From assembly GCF_014698505.1 (NCBI RefSeq), contig NZ_JACJTD010000012.1, forward strand, positions 1 through 64,000: DNA of 64,000 nt. Direction: 5' to 3'. Shown here piece by piece: positions 1 to 10,266 of the stretch. A program made the translations under genes and the position numbers. The stretch's first letter is position 1; each line of letters opens with the position of its first letter. Source of the DNA: Nostoc foliaceum FACHB-393. Lineage in GTDB: Bacteria; Cyanobacteriota; Cyanobacteriia; Cyanobacteriales; Nostocaceae. The notes beneath the pieces are model-generated. The model was not told the DNA's origin. It saw nothing but the letters and a program-made list of their open reading frames with translations, and did not search any database.

Positions 1-2
1 AG

Positions 3-134
3 CGGTCAAATGCTTGGATGGAAAGATGCAAAATCCTCGTCAAGAACTTTGAGAGAACTTTAGCGAATGCGACTGCCAAGGTTAATCTTTGTTTTATTCG
101 GTTGATGGTTAAGAGGCTTGCTGCACCCTCTTAG
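3..134 (+). pseudogene. C-terminal remnant of an IS5-type transposase
   Basis: The window opens inside a reading frame of about 43 codons that ends at the TAG at 132-134. The translation contains NAWMERCKILVKNFERTLAN and ends in FIRLMVKRLAAPS, which matches the conserved C-terminal E-region of IS5-family DDE transposases (established family knowledge). The rest of the gene lies to the left, so it may be intact outside the window or only a fragment. It is a different copy from the transposase that starts at 202, because that one ends differently. Confidence 0.75.
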
Positions 135-161
135 ATGTCAAATGGGTTCTCTAGAATGAAC

Positions 162-1045
162 CTATCCCACTAATACCAGATTGTGGTAATCTATTTTTGA
201 CTTGAGTTGGGTATATTCGTTGATGGCTGGACGTTTTGAGGGCTTGAGCGACCTGGAATGGAAGTTATTTGAAGATATATTTCCTAAGCAGGCATCTAAG
301 CGTGGTAAAGGAATGCCTCATGCACCATATCGTCATGTTTTAAATAGCCTGTTGTACATCCTGATTACTGGATGTAGATGGTGTGATATACCGCGTGGGG
401 ACATCTGGGCATCGAAAAGCTCATCCCACCGATGGTTGAAAAAATGGCGTTGTGATGGGACATTTGAACATTTACAAGGACGTATTCTAGCGATCGCAGA
501 TGAAAAAGGACTGATAAATTGGGAGTTTGGCGCGGTTGACGGGTCTTTTTCCCCCTGGGAAAGGAGGGGGTGAAGAGGTTGCCTATGGTGGCAAAGGCAA
601 AGGTATTCTAATTCACACCCTGACTGAGGGTAATGGTATGCCTTTAGCTAACGCTACTACTCCCGCTAACGGTAATGAGAGAGAACAAGTTTTACCTCTG
701 CTGGACAAGATAAAACTCAAAACTTTGAGGCGGGGCAGACCACGTAAGCGAATTAAGGTGCTGGCGGCGGACAAGGGTTACGACTCGAAACAAAAACGCG
801 CTGACCTACGCTTTCCAAGTATTCGTCCTCAAATCCCCAAACGAGTCTGGAAAACCAAGAAAAATAAAGGAAGACCCATCAAAATCTCCGTAACGAGATT
901 TCAGCAGGAACGGTGTTTTGCTTGGTATCAACGCAAATATCGTCGTCTGGTTGTTAGATGGGAACGTCAAAAGATTTATTTTGACGCATTTATTGACCTA
1001 GCTACCATCCACATCTGGATTAACAAAATATTATTAGTGGGATAG
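162..1045 (+). mobile_element. IS5-family insertion sequence with 14-bp terminal inverted repeats
   Basis: The 14-mer ctatcccactaata at 162-175 is the exact reverse complement of 1032-1045, and together they bound a transposase region of about 0.88 kb. The stop codon of the transposase is the last three bases of the right repeat. Size and gene content fit the IS5 group. I see no convincing target-site duplication: the left flank ends gaac and the right flank starts attcgg. The right edge abuts a truncated acyl-CoA-dehydrogenase-like frame, so insertion or a later deletion removed that gene's 5' end. Confidence 0.8.
202..1045 (+). pseudogene. IS5-family transposase in two frames (frameshift or programmed +1)
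   Basis: The first frame (202-573; a likely start is the ATG at 223) carries the N-terminal DUF4096-like part, with LEWKLFEDIFPK and TGCRWCDIPRG, and reaches the first catalytic Asp in AVDGSFSP. The second frame, +1 relative to the first, continues directly with GKGGGEEVAYGG, the second Asp in LAADKGYDS, and the E-region with ERCFAWYQRKYRRL. The two join around 550-560 in a run of T and C followed by ggg. Some IS5-group elements use programmed frameshifting, so this could be functional; a simple 1-base indel is equally possible. The two parts together give about 280 residues, normal for the group. Confidence 0.75.
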
Positions 1046-1994
1046 ATTCGGCAATCACACCACGATTGTCAGCTCACTCTCAACCAGCAATCCAACACAA
1101 GTAGAACAACTCTACTTAGATACAGTGCAGCACAACTGGTTTTGGGCAAATGCAGCCAATGCCCTTGATCCAAGATTGGTGGCAACTCCGATTAAGCATG
1201 GCTGGCAGTTCGATGGTATTAAGCGATTTGCCACTGGAGCAAGCTTATCAGACAGGATGATTGTCAGTGCCTTAAGTGCTGATTCTAAACAGCCCGTAAT
1301 TGCAGTTTTTCCTAGCGATCGCCCCGGCATTCGCTTTAATGAAGATTGGGACAACATGGGGCAACGTCAAACTGACTCAGGTAGCGTCACGTTTGAGCAA
1401 GTTTTGGTGACACCAGATGAAATTCTAACTTCTATTTATCCAAGTGACAGCCCGATCGCCAGCCTACTCAATATCTTCAAGCAACTCAACCAGGTCAACA
1501 TTTATCTAGGCATTGTTCAAGGTGCGTTTACAACTGCACGAGAATATACTACAACTAGAACTCGCCCTTGGATTACATCAGGGGTAGAACAGGCGATTCT
1601 AGACCCTTACATTCTGCATCATTACGGTGAATTTTGGATGGAGTTAGAAGCCGCAAGCTTGCTTACGGATCGAGCAGCCCAAGTATTGCAAGCCGCCAGT
1701 GAAAAGGGCATTAATCTAACAGCCCAACAAAGAGGAGAAGCGGCGATGCCTGCGGCGAGCTTCGCTAACGCTGTTTACACGGCAAAAGCATTCGTCACCA
1801 AAATTGGTTTAGCAATTACAACGCAAATGTTTGATGTGATGGGTGCAAGCGCCACAGCACGGAGTTATGACTTTGATCGCTACTGGCGAAACCTCCGTAC
1901 AGCAACGCTCCACGATCCTGTGGACTACAAAATTCGGGAAGTCGGCAACTGGGCATTGACAGGCACAATGCCAACTATCACACCTTACTCTTGA
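1046..1994 (+). pseudogene. 5'-truncated acyl-CoA dehydrogenase/DszC-like flavoprotein
   Basis: An open frame runs without interruption from the IS edge (first codon 1047) to the TGA at 1992-1994. It gives about 315 residues starting FGNHTTIVSS. A GTG at 1125 could act as a start but lies inside the conserved region. KRFATGASLSDRMIVSA and FEDWDN/VTFEQVLV-type segments match the middle and C-terminal domains of acyl-CoA dehydrogenase-fold monooxygenases (DszC/SfnB group), which are normally about 390-400 residues. Roughly 80 N-terminal residues are missing, including part of the FAD-binding helical domain. Near 1740-1770 the coding sequence includes a string resembling a dispersed cyanobacterial repeat, read as AAMPAASFANA. 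Probably non-functional. Confidence 0.75.
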
Positions 1995-2090
1995 TGAAAT
2001 GATCTTTGCTTCTCTGTATAACGAGCGCTGTTTGCGATGAACTTTATCGTACATTCAAGGGTTTCAGACCCCTTCGTCTACACGTAGCAG

Positions 2091-2124
2091 ATTTTCAGTG
2101 GGGGTTTAAATCCCCACTGAAAAT
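2091..2124. terminator. Perfect 13-bp hairpin after the ACAD remnant
   Basis: The arm attttcagtgggg (2091-2103) is perfectly complementary to 2112-2124, around an 8-base AT-rich loop. There is no long T run after it, so it may be a transcript-end structure or a dispersed palindromic repeat rather than a classical intrinsic terminator. It sits between the truncated ACAD gene and the kinase gene. Confidence 0.55.
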
Positions 2125-2300
2125 GTCTTTAATGAGCGAATGTGTGAATTTTGAATTGTTAAAACTTTTTTTACCCTTGATAAATTGTTTAATTCCCCCC
2201 TTCTTCCCTATCTTGATAAAATTTCAGAAGATGAAAAATGTGATAGCTGGATTGCTGTATAGTTTGAGGTATGCCAGATTATAGTCTTGAGAGTTACCCT

Positions 2301-5300
2301 ATGATTGCTCTACCTGGTATTAACATCCAAGACAATATCTACGAAAGTTCTAATTCTCTAGTGTACCGGGGCATCAGAGACGATGGAGTAGGGATCGTAG
2401 TAAAAATACTTAAGCAAGATTATCCCTCACCTCAAGAACTAACCCGCTACAGACAGGAATATAAAATTACCCGTTCCCTGAATCTGGAAGGAGTTGTCAA
2501 GGCATACAGCCAGCAGGACTATCAACGCACTCTGGTGATTATCTTAGAAGATTTTGGGGGAGAGTCCCTAGAGCAATGGATGCACAAGCGCCCAGATATC
2601 TTCTGCCCCATGCCTTTATCCACTTTTCTAGGTCTTGCGATCGCCCTCACCGACATTTTAGGCAGAATTCATGCAGCCAATGTCATTCATAAAGATATCA
2701 ACCCTGGAAACATAGTCTTTAATCTAGATACTGGCGTTGTCAAAATTATTGACTTTGGGATTGCGACCCAATTTAACCGCACCAATCCGACGTTCAAAAG
2801 TCCCCATGTGTTAGAAGGCACGCTTGCCTATCTGTCGCCAGAGCAAACCGGGCGGATGAACCGGATGCTCGACTATCGCACCGATTTCTACTCGCTAGGC
2901 GTAACCTTTTACGAACTGTTAACTGGACAGCTACCGTTCCCCACTCAAGACATCCTGGAGCTAGTTCATTGCCATATTGCCAAACCGCCGATTCCTGTGC
3001 ATGAATTGAACGCCACGATTCCCAAACCCATTTCAGGCATAATTTTGAAGTTGATGGCGAAAAATGCGGAGGATCGCTATCAAAGTGCCTGGGGCATCAA
3101 AGCGGATCTAGAACGCTGCGCCGGGAAACTGGCAGAAATGGGTCAAATCAACGCCATGTCGTTGGGACTGCAAGATGTTTCAGAACAGTTTTGCATTCCT
3201 CAGAAACTGTATGGACGAGAAGCCCAGACTAAAGCATTATTGGCGGCGTTTGACAGAGTGGTTAGAAAAGAGAGGTTTGGCGAAATTTGTCAACTAGAGT
3301 CAGGCATAGAAAATGCTCAATTCAATGTCGAACTTATGCTCGTTGCTGGTTACGCTGGCGTTGGCAAAACAGCATTGGTGCAAGAACTCTATAAACCCAT
3401 CACAGCAAAGCACGGCTATTTCATATCGGGTAAATTTGACCAATTCAGGCGCAATATTCCTTACAGCGCCATTGTGGATGCCCTGCAAAAGTTGGTGCAG
3501 CAACTTCTGGGGGAACCGGATGAGCAAGTGCAACAGTGGCGATCGCGCCTGCTCACTGCTTTGGGAAGCAACGGACAAATTATCGTAGATGTCATTCCTG
3601 AAGTTGAATTAATTATTGGCAAACAGCCACCCGTACCCGAAGTTGGAGCAACGGAAGCTCAAAATCGCTTTAATCTCACGTTTCAAAGGTTTGTGCGGGT
3701 GTTTTGTGCAAAAGAGCATCCCCTGGTCGTCTTTTTAGACGATCTACAGTGGATCGATTCTGCGACGTTGAAGTTAATTGAACTCATATTACTTGACGAG
3801 CAAACTCAATCTCTGTTTTTGATCGGAGCCTATCGAGATCATGAAGTGTCTCCAACGCATTCATTAATTTTGATGCTGGAGAGCTTGCGAAACCAGGGGG
3901 CAGCGCTTCAAGAAATTACCCTGACTCCTTTAACGCCCGAACCGTTGACTCAACTGGTGGCTGAGACATTACATCGCAATCCTGATACCGTTCGTTCTTT
4001 AGCCCAAGTCGTGTTGCGTAAAACCGAGGGCAACCCTTTCTTTGTTGGTGAATTTTTGAAGCTGCTGCATAGCGAAAACCTGTTGACCTTTGATGCCCAA
4101 CAGTTGAGTTGGCAGTGGAACCTAGCTGAGATTGAAGCTCAAGATATCACTGCTAATGTGGTGGAGTTGCTGCTGCGTCAATTGCAAAAATTACCGGAAG
4201 CAACACAGCAAGTTCTCTCCATCGCTGCTTGTGTTGGGTCTGAGTTTGATTTAGAAACGTTAGCGATCGTTTGCGAAAAATCACCGAAAGCAATTTTCCA
4301 GGATCTATTAGAAGCAATACAAGCGGGATTAATTCAACCTCTGTCTGAATTGGACGAAGATTTGTTAGTTCAAGAGTATAAGTTTCTGCACGATCGCGTT
4401 CAGCAAGCGGCTTATGCTTTGATTGATGATTCGCAGAAACATGTTGTTCATCTTCAAATCGGTCGCAATTTACTCGAAAAAACTTCACCAGAGCAACGAT
4501 CCGATCGGTTGTTTGAAATCATCGATCATCTCAATCAAGGACTTAAGCTAGTCACTGCTCGATCAGAACGAACTGAAATTGCCAGATTGAATTTAATGGC
4601 AGGTCAGAAAGCAAAGGCAGCAACGGCTTATGAAGCAGCTTTTAAATATTTCAATACAGGGCTTAAACTCCTCAATTCAGAGAGTTGGCTCAGTGAGTAT
4701 GATCTCACCTTAGTGCTGTACTCAGAAGCAGCAGAAGCGGCGTATCTCCAGGGTTGCTTTGATGAGATGGAACAGTTGGTAGAAGTGGTACTCGCTCGTG
4801 CCAAAACAGTGGTTGACAAAGTGCAGGCTTACGATAGCAGAATTCAAGGATATTCGTCACAGGGCAACCTGAAAGAAACACTAAAAACTGGGTTGGAAGC
4901 GTTAAAGCTCTTGGGAATAGATTTAATAGAAAATCCAAGTCGGGCAGATATTCAAAGGGAATTGGAGTCAACGGCTGCACTACTCGCCCAACGAGAAATC
5001 GAAGACTTGAGTAATTTACCAGAGATGACTGCACCAGAACCACTGGCAGCTATAACAATCCTATCGAATATGGGGTCTGCTGCATTTATAACGTTACCAG
5101 CACTGTGGATACTGATTATATGCAGAACGGTAAATTTATCAATCAACTACGGTAATACTATCTGGTCACCGCTGTATTATGCCTGCTATGGGTTTGTTCT
5201 ATGTGGAGTTGTTCAAGACATTGAACTCGGCTATAAATTTGGTCAATTGGCTCTTACCTCGGCAGAACGATTGAATACCAAAAAAGGCAAGGCTAGAGCA

Positions 5301-8300
5301 TTACAGGTATTTAGTGAGCATGTTATGCAATGGAAAGTACATCTTAAGGAGCCGATACCACTGCTGGTTGAGGCTTATCAGGAAGGAGTGGAAACCGGAG
5401 ACTTTGAAATCGCTGGTTATGCTGCATATTACGTATGCCATAACTCATTTTTTGCTGGAGAGGAACTTACTCAACTGGAACAAAAAACAGTAATTTACAG
5501 CAAAGCGATCGATCAAATTAGACGAGAAAGTCCCTCGAATTGGCTGACAATATTGCGGCAGACTATTCTTAATTTGTTAGATAGGTCTCTTAATCCCAGT
5601 CGCTTAGTTGGTCGGGTGTGTAATGAAGAGGAGGCGTTATCACACGCTATTGCAGTTAAAGATGAAACTGCAATTCAAATACTCTATTTGCACAAAGTCA
5701 TGTTGTGTTATCTATTTGAAGAACACCATCAAGCTGAACAGACTGCTATTTTGGCAAGGCAACATTTTGAAGAGGTGTCAGCAATAACGGTTCTACCTAT
5801 ATTCTGTTTCTATCATTCTCTAGCGCTTTTGAGCCTATCGCTCGATGCTTCAAACTCCCAAAGAGCAGCTTGGCTAAACTGTGTTAACACCAACCAAGAA
5901 AAGATGCAGAAATGGGCAGAACACGCCCCAATGAATTATCTACATAAATTTTATCTAGTCGAGGCAGAGAAAGCACGAGTCTTAGGGCAATTTCTTGAGG
6001 CTGAGGAGTTTTATGAACGGGCGATCGCAGATGCTACTGAGCATGAGTTTATCCAGGAAGAAGCACTCGCGTATGAATTAGCGGCTAAACATTATCTAGC
6101 GCGAGGTCGGGAGAAGATTGCTCAAACCTACATGAAAGAGGCGCACTATTGCTACGATCGCTGGGGCGCGACCGCTAAAGTTAAAGACTTAGAAAACCGC
6201 TATCCACAGTTCTTTTCTCAGTCGTCTAGAGCCGCTTCCACATCAATTCCTATTACTGCTGAAACTATCTCTAATCCCTTCCATACTGCTTTCGATTTAG
6301 CAGCAGTGATGAAAGCTTCACAGGCGATTTCTCGTGAAATTGAACTGAAGCAATTGCTGCGATCGCTGATGCAAACTTTAATTGAGAATGCTGGCGCACA
6401 AACCGGATATCTGATTTTAGAAAACTCAGGAGAATGGTCGATTGAAGCGGCTTGTGAACTCAATGCCGATGAGAATGCTTGTGCGACTCAGGTGTTACAG
6501 TCTATTTCAATTGCCGATCAATTGCCAGAATCAATCATTCAATATGTGATTCGGACTCTGAAGCCTGTCATCTTAAATGATGCGACTCGTGAAGGTGCTT
6601 TCATTAATGAGCCATACATTCAACAGAACCAGCCTCAATCTATTTTCTGTTTGCCGCTGCTGAATCAAGCCAAACTGGTCGGTGTATTGTATTTAGAAAA
6701 TCGGTTAGCAGCTGGAGTATTTACACCAGAGCGATCGCAGGTCTTGCAGCTATTATCGACTCAAGCAGCGATCGCCATCGAAAATGCCAACCTTTACTCA
6801 GAACTACAGGCTAAGGAAAGCAAGATCACCCAGTTCCTCGAAGCGATTCCGGTGGGAATTGCGATCGTGGATGCGACGGGTTGCCCTTACTATACCAACC
6901 AATGCGGCAATCAACTCACGGGCAAAGAAACTGATACTTCCATAGCACCGGAGCAGATATCAGAGGCTTATCAGCTTTATGTAGCGGGAACGGATCAAAT
7001 CTATCCAGCAGAGAACTTGCCTACTGTGCGGGCATTAAGGGGCGAACGCATCAGGACTGAAGATATAGAAATTCGTCGAGATCATGTCACAATTCTAATT
7101 GAGGCACGGGGAACACCAGTTTTTGATCAACAGGGCAATATCACTTATGCGATCGCTACCTTTCAGGACATTACAGAGCGCAAACAAGCCGAGAAACTCC
7201 TGGCTGACTACAACTGCACTTTAGAGCAACAGGTTGCAGAACGAACTGCTGCGTTACGACAAAGTGAAGCCAATTACCGTAACCTGATTCAAACTGCGAA
7301 TTCAATCATCCTTCGCACGGATAGGCAAGGACGAATTCGATACATGAATGACTATGGGCTAAGTTTTTTTGGCTATGAGGAAGATCAGATTTTAGGGCGT
7401 ACCCTACTGGAAACAATCGTTCCAGAAACCGAAACATCTGGACGTAATCTCAAGCAGTTTGTTCACAATCTGTTTCACAATCTTGAAGCTTCCTTGCCTC
7501 AAGCTTACTTGCAAACCGAGAATGAAAACCTCTGTCGAGACGGTAGACGGGTTTGGATTGCCTGGTCGAATCAAGTCATCTTCAATGACCAGGGAGAGGT
7601 CGTTGAAATCTTATCGGTGGGCAATGACACCACCCAGCGTAGACAAGCAGAAGAGGCATTACAACGCAGTGAAGCTAAGTTCCGCAATATTTTTGAAAAC
7701 TCACAGGTTGGCATCTTCCGCACCCGCCTCTCGGATGGATTACTTCTCGATGCCAATCAACGCTATGCCAATCTGCTTGGCTTTGATTCATCAGAGGAGA
7801 TGATTGGGCTTGAACTCGCCACAGACTACTATGTAAATCCCAGCGATCGCCAACAATTCCTTGAGGTGCTGAAGCGGGATCGGGAAGTGCGAAGCTATGA
7901 AGCACAGGGGCGAAAACGAGATGGGACAGTGTTTTGGGGACTTTTCTCTGCTTATCTGAATGCAGACGATGACTACATTGAAGGGGTGATTGCGGATATT
8001 AGCGATCGCAAGCAAGCAGAAGCCGCTCTACAAACGAGTGAAGAACGACTACGCTTAGCATTAACCGCTTCAAATCAAGGACTCTACGATTTCGATTTAA
8101 AGACTGAAGAAAGAATTGTTAACCCGGAATACGCTTTAATGCTGGGCTACGATCCAGCAACATTCCACGAAACCATTCCTGAATGGATTGCTCGTTTGCA
8201 TCCTGATGACAGAGAATCAGTTGTCGCAACCTACCGTGCTTGTATTACTGGAGAAATCCCCAACTTTCAAGTAGAGTATCGCCTTCGTACCCAGGATGGT

Positions 8301-9386
8301 CAGTGGAAATGGATTCGTTCTGTCGGCAAAATTGTTACCTGGAATGAATCCGGTGAACCCATCCGAGCGTTGGGAGTTGTTACGGATATCAATGATCGCA
8401 AGCAAGCAGAAGCAGCATTGCAAGCCTCTGAAGCAGAACTGCGGGCGCTCTTTTCAGCCATTCCCGATCCATTATTTGTACTGACTGCTGAAGGGCGATT
8501 CCTTGAAATCATCGTACAGGAGCCAAATCTGCTATGGCAACCCATTGAGGAGATGATTGGTAAAACCATGCATCAACTCGGAAAGGAACAAGCCGATGAA
8601 TTTCTAAGTTATATTCAGCAGGTGCTGAGAACCCAACAAACCCTCACAGTCGAGTACAGTGCGTTTCTAAGTGGACGAGAAGCCTGGTTTTCGGCTCGCA
8701 TTGCACCAATCGACCACGATCGGGTGATTTGGCTAGCGCGAGATATTACGGCGCTGAAGCAAGCAGAAGAAGCCTCAATTTTAGAGGAGCGCAACCGCAT
8801 GGCACGCGAAATTCACGATACACTCGCTCAGGCGTTTACAGGCATTCTGGCTCAGGTGGGAGCGGCAAAACAGGTGCTAACAGATGATGTAGAAGCAACT
8901 CAGGCACACCTGGATCTGATCAAAGAATTGGCACGAACTGGATTGACTGAAGCGCGGCGATCGGTCGTGGCACTCCGTCCCCAGCTTTTGGAGGAGGGCA
9001 GTCTACAGAGCGCTCTACATCGTCTCATCGCTCAAATCAGAACTGCCGCAATGGATGTCACTCTATATTATGAGATTGAGGGTGCAGTGTATTCTCTACC
9101 CACTGAAGTCGAGAATAACTTACTACGAATTGGGCAGGAAGCATTAACTAATGCGATTAGATACGCCAATGCTGATGAAATCCGAGTGCAGCTAGTGTAT
9201 GATCGCGATCGATTCTGCTTGCGCGTGAGAGACAATGGGCAGGGCTTTGGAGTTGGGAGTATTTCAGCCTCTGAGGGTTTTGGCTTACTCGGCATGAGCG
9301 AACGGGCAGAACGCATCGGCGCACAACTCACGATTAGGAGTCAACCTGGACAAGGAACAGAAATTATTGTCACCGTCAACCCTTGA
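2301..9386 (+). CDS. Trifunctional Ser/Thr kinase / AAA-type ATPase / GAF-PAS sensor histidine kinase
   Basis: This is a 2361-residue signalling protein typical of filamentous cyanobacteria. An N-terminal Ser/Thr kinase domain (about 10-280) has the lysine in VVKILK, the catalytic loop HKDINPGN and DFG. It is followed by an ORC/STAND-type ATPase with Walker A GYAGVGKT (about 349) and Walker B VVFLDDLQW, then a long TPR-like helical region. Next come a GAF domain (about 1330-1500) and five PAS/PAC repeats (about 1509-2151), several ending in ITERKQAE-like linkers. A HisKA_3 module follows with EIHDTLAQ (phospho-acceptor His about 2172) and a C-terminal HATPase with DNGQGFG. I chose ATG 2301 because relatives begin MIALPG and gagag precedes it; ATG 2271 adds 10 residues. 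It lies 12 bp before the regulator gene, so the two are probably one operon. The input signal cannot be read from the sequence. Confidence 0.95.
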   Translation: MIALPGINIQDNIYESSNSLVYRGIRDDGVGIVVKILKQDYPSPQELTRYRQEYKITRSLNLEGVVKAYSQQDYQRTLVIILEDFGGESLEQWMHKRPDIFCPMPLSTFLGLAIALTDILGRIHAANVIHKDINPGNIVFNLDTGVVKIIDFGIATQFNRTNPTFKSPHVLEGTLAYLSPEQTGRMNRMLDYRTDFYSLGVTFYELLTGQLPFPTQDILELVHCHIAKPPIPVHELNATIPKPISGIILKLMAKNAEDRYQSAWGIKADLERCAGKLAEMGQINAMSLGLQDVSEQFCIPQKLYGREAQTKALLAAFDRVVRKERFGEICQLESGIENAQFNVELMLVAGYAGVGKTALVQELYKPITAKHGYFISGKFDQFRRNIPYSAIVDALQKLVQQLLGEPDEQVQQWRSRLLTALGSNGQIIVDVIPEVELIIGKQPPVPEVGATEAQNRFNLTFQRFVRVFCAKEHPLVVFLDDLQWIDSATLKLIELILLDEQTQSLFLIGAYRDHEVSPTHSLILMLESLRNQGAALQEITLTPLTPEPLTQLVAETLHRNPDTVRSLAQVVLRKTEGNPFFVGEFLKLLHSENLLTFDAQQLSWQWNLAEIEAQDITANVVELLLRQLQKLPEATQQVLSIAACVGSEFDLETLAIVCEKSPKAIFQDLLEAIQAGLIQPLSELDEDLLVQEYKFLHDRVQQAAYALIDDSQKHVVHLQIGRNLLEKTSPEQRSDRLFEIIDHLNQGLKLVTARSERTEIARLNLMAGQKAKAATAYEAAFKYFNTGLKLLNSESWLSEYDLTLVLYSEAAEAAYLQGCFDEMEQLVEVVLARAKTVVDKVQAYDSRIQGYSSQGNLKETLKTGLEALKLLGIDLIENPSRADIQRELESTAALLAQREIEDLSNLPEMTAPEPLAAITILSNMGSAAFITLPALWILIICRTVNLSINYGNTIWSPLYYACYGFVLCGVVQDIELGYKFGQLALTSAERLNTKKGKARALQVFSEHVMQWKVHLKEPIPLLVEAYQEGVETGDFEIAGYAAYYVCHNSFFAGEELTQLEQKTVIYSKAIDQIRRESPSNWLTILRQTILNLLDRSLNPSRLVGRVCNEEEALSHAIAVKDETAIQILYLHKVMLCYLFEEHHQAEQTAILARQHFEEVSAITVLPIFCFYHSLALLSLSLDASNSQRAAWLNCVNTNQEKMQKWAEHAPMNYLHKFYLVEAEKARVLGQFLEAEEFYERAIADATEHEFIQEEALAYELAAKHYLARGREKIAQTYMKEAHYCYDRWGATAKVKDLENRYPQFFSQSSRAASTSIPITAETISNPFHTAFDLAAVMKASQAISREIELKQLLRSLMQTLIENAGAQTGYLILENSGEWSIEAACELNADENACATQVLQSISIADQLPESIIQYVIRTLKPVILNDATREGAFINEPYIQQNQPQSIFCLPLLNQAKLVGVLYLENRLAAGVFTPERSQVLQLLSTQAAIAIENANLYSELQAKESKITQFLEAIPVGIAIVDATGCPYYTNQCGNQLTGKETDTSIAPEQISEAYQLYVAGTDQIYPAENLPTVRALRGERIRTEDIEIRRDHVTILIEARGTPVFDQQGNITYAIATFQDITERKQAEKLLADYNCTLEQQVAERTAALRQSEANYRNLIQTANSIILRTDRQGRIRYMNDYGLSFFGYEEDQILGRTLLETIVPETETSGRNLKQFVHNLFHNLEASLPQAYLQTENENLCRDGRRVWIAWSNQVIFNDQGEVVEILSVGNDTTQRRQAEEALQRSEAKFRNIFENSQVGIFRTRLSDGLLLDANQRYANLLGFDSSEEMIGLELATDYYVNPSDRQQFLEVLKRDREVRSYEAQGRKRDGTVFWGLFSAYLNADDDYIEGVIADISDRKQAEAALQTSEERLRLALTASNQGLYDFDLKTEERIVNPEYALMLGYDPATFHETIPEWIARLHPDDRESVVATYRACITGEIPNFQVEYRLRTQDGQWKWIRSVGKIVTWNESGEPIRALGVVTDINDRKQAEAALQASEAELRALFSAIPDPLFVLTAEGRFLEIIVQEPNLLWQPIEEMIGKTMHQLGKEQADEFLSYIQQVLRTQQTLTVEYSAFLSGREAWFSARIAPIDHDRVIWLARDITALKQAEEASILEERNRMAREIHDTLAQAFTGILAQVGAAKQVLTDDVEATQAHLDLIKELARTGLTEARRSVVALRPQLLEEGSLQSALHRLIAQIRTAAMDVTLYYEIEGAVYSLPTEVENNLLRIGQEALTNAIRYANADEIRVQLVYDRDRFCLRVRDNGQGFGVGSISASEGFGLLGMSERAERIGAQLTIRSQPGQGTEIIVTVNP

Positions 9387-9398
9387 GTGAGCATTACA

Positions 9399-10028
9399 AT
9401 GAGCCAAGCTACGACCATTCGGGTTCTGATTGCGGACGATCACGCCATTTTTCGGCAAGGATTAGCCACGATTATTAACCGTGACCCAGATATGCAGGTG
9501 ATTGCACAAGCCGAAAATGGTGAACAAGCGATCGCCGCCTTTCGGGAACACCAACCAGATGTAACGCTAATGGATCTGCGAATGCCTGAAGTAGAGGGGG
9601 TCGCCGCCATCGGTGCAATTTGTGCTACTGCTAAATCTGCTCGGATTATTGTACTGACCACGTATGATAGTGACGAAGATATTTATCGGGGATTGCAGGC
9701 AGGCGCAAAAGGATATCTGTTGAAAGAAACTGAACCTGACGAGCTTCTGAATGCGATTCGCACCGTTCATCGGGGTCAGAAGTATATTCCGCCCGATGTG
9801 GGAGCAAAGTTAGTACAGCGCCTCAGCAATCCAGAACTGAGTGAACGAGAACTAGAAGTACTCGGCTCACTGGCGCAGGGGATGAGTAACGCTGAGATTG
9901 CGGTTGCTTTGAGCATCGGTGAAGGTACTGTTAAATCCCATGTCAATCGGATTTTGAATAAGTTGGATGTCAGCGATCGCACCCAAGCGGTGATTGTTGC
10001 CGTTAAACGCGGCATTGTCTGCTTGTAG
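9399..10028 (+). CDS. NarL/FixJ-type response regulator (REC + LuxR HTH)
   Basis: The protein has 209 residues. The receiver domain has the acidic pair in LIADDHAIFRQG, the phospho-acceptor Asp in VTLMDLRMPE and the conserved Lys in YLLKETEP. The C-terminal LuxR-type helix-turn-helix contains SERELEVLGSLAQGMSNAEI and GTVKSHVNRILNKL. The NarL class is the usual partner of HisKA_3 kinases, and the gene follows the giant kinase directly. The ATG at 9399 is preferred; a GTG at 9387, immediately after the kinase stop, would add four residues. A partial second copy of its last 34 codons lies at 11134-11240. Its DNA target is unknown, but a duplicated palindromic region follows the gene. Confidence 0.95.
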   Translation: MSQATTIRVLIADDHAIFRQGLATIINRDPDMQVIAQAENGEQAIAAFREHQPDVTLMDLRMPEVEGVAAIGAICATAKSARIIVLTTYDSDEDIYRGLQAGAKGYLLKETEPDELLNAIRTVHRGQKYIPPDVGAKLVQRLSNPELSERELEVLGSLAQGMSNAEIAVALSIGEGTVKSHVNRILNKLDVSDRTQAVIVAVKRGIVCL

Positions 10029-10050
10029 AACTTTTGATCGAATTGGGATT

Positions 10051-10170
10051 CTAACTTAAGTTATAGCTAGCCTTCTACTTTGCGATGGCACGGTTACTCT
10101 ATCAATTTGTACTGTAAAAATTTTAACTTGGTATAGACGACAGCTTGAAGGCGATCTCCTATATTGAACT
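10051..10170 (+). promoter_or_regulatory. Duplicated regulatory region, copy 1, with taacttaagtta palindrome
   Basis: The palindrome taacttaagtta (10052-10063) begins a roughly 120-bp stretch that aligns along its length with 13305-13428. Shared blocks include ccttcta, tagacgaca and tatattgaa. It follows the response-regulator stop and precedes the isochorismatase-like gene at 10267. The conserved palindrome and spacing suggest an operator and promoter. Binding by the adjacent NarL-type regulator is inference only. Confidence 0.55.
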
Positions 10171-10266
10171 TATTCCGAAAGAAGCTGAGTACTAGAACTC
10201 GAGACGCCCCAGATAGCTAGGAAAAAATGACATTGACTGAATTTGAATGAAAAAGGAGACAAACCC

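Noticed and set aside
4952..5146. Minus-strand ORFs within the giant kinase gene
   Set aside because: All overlap the TPR-like coding region and none has a ribosome site or known motif.
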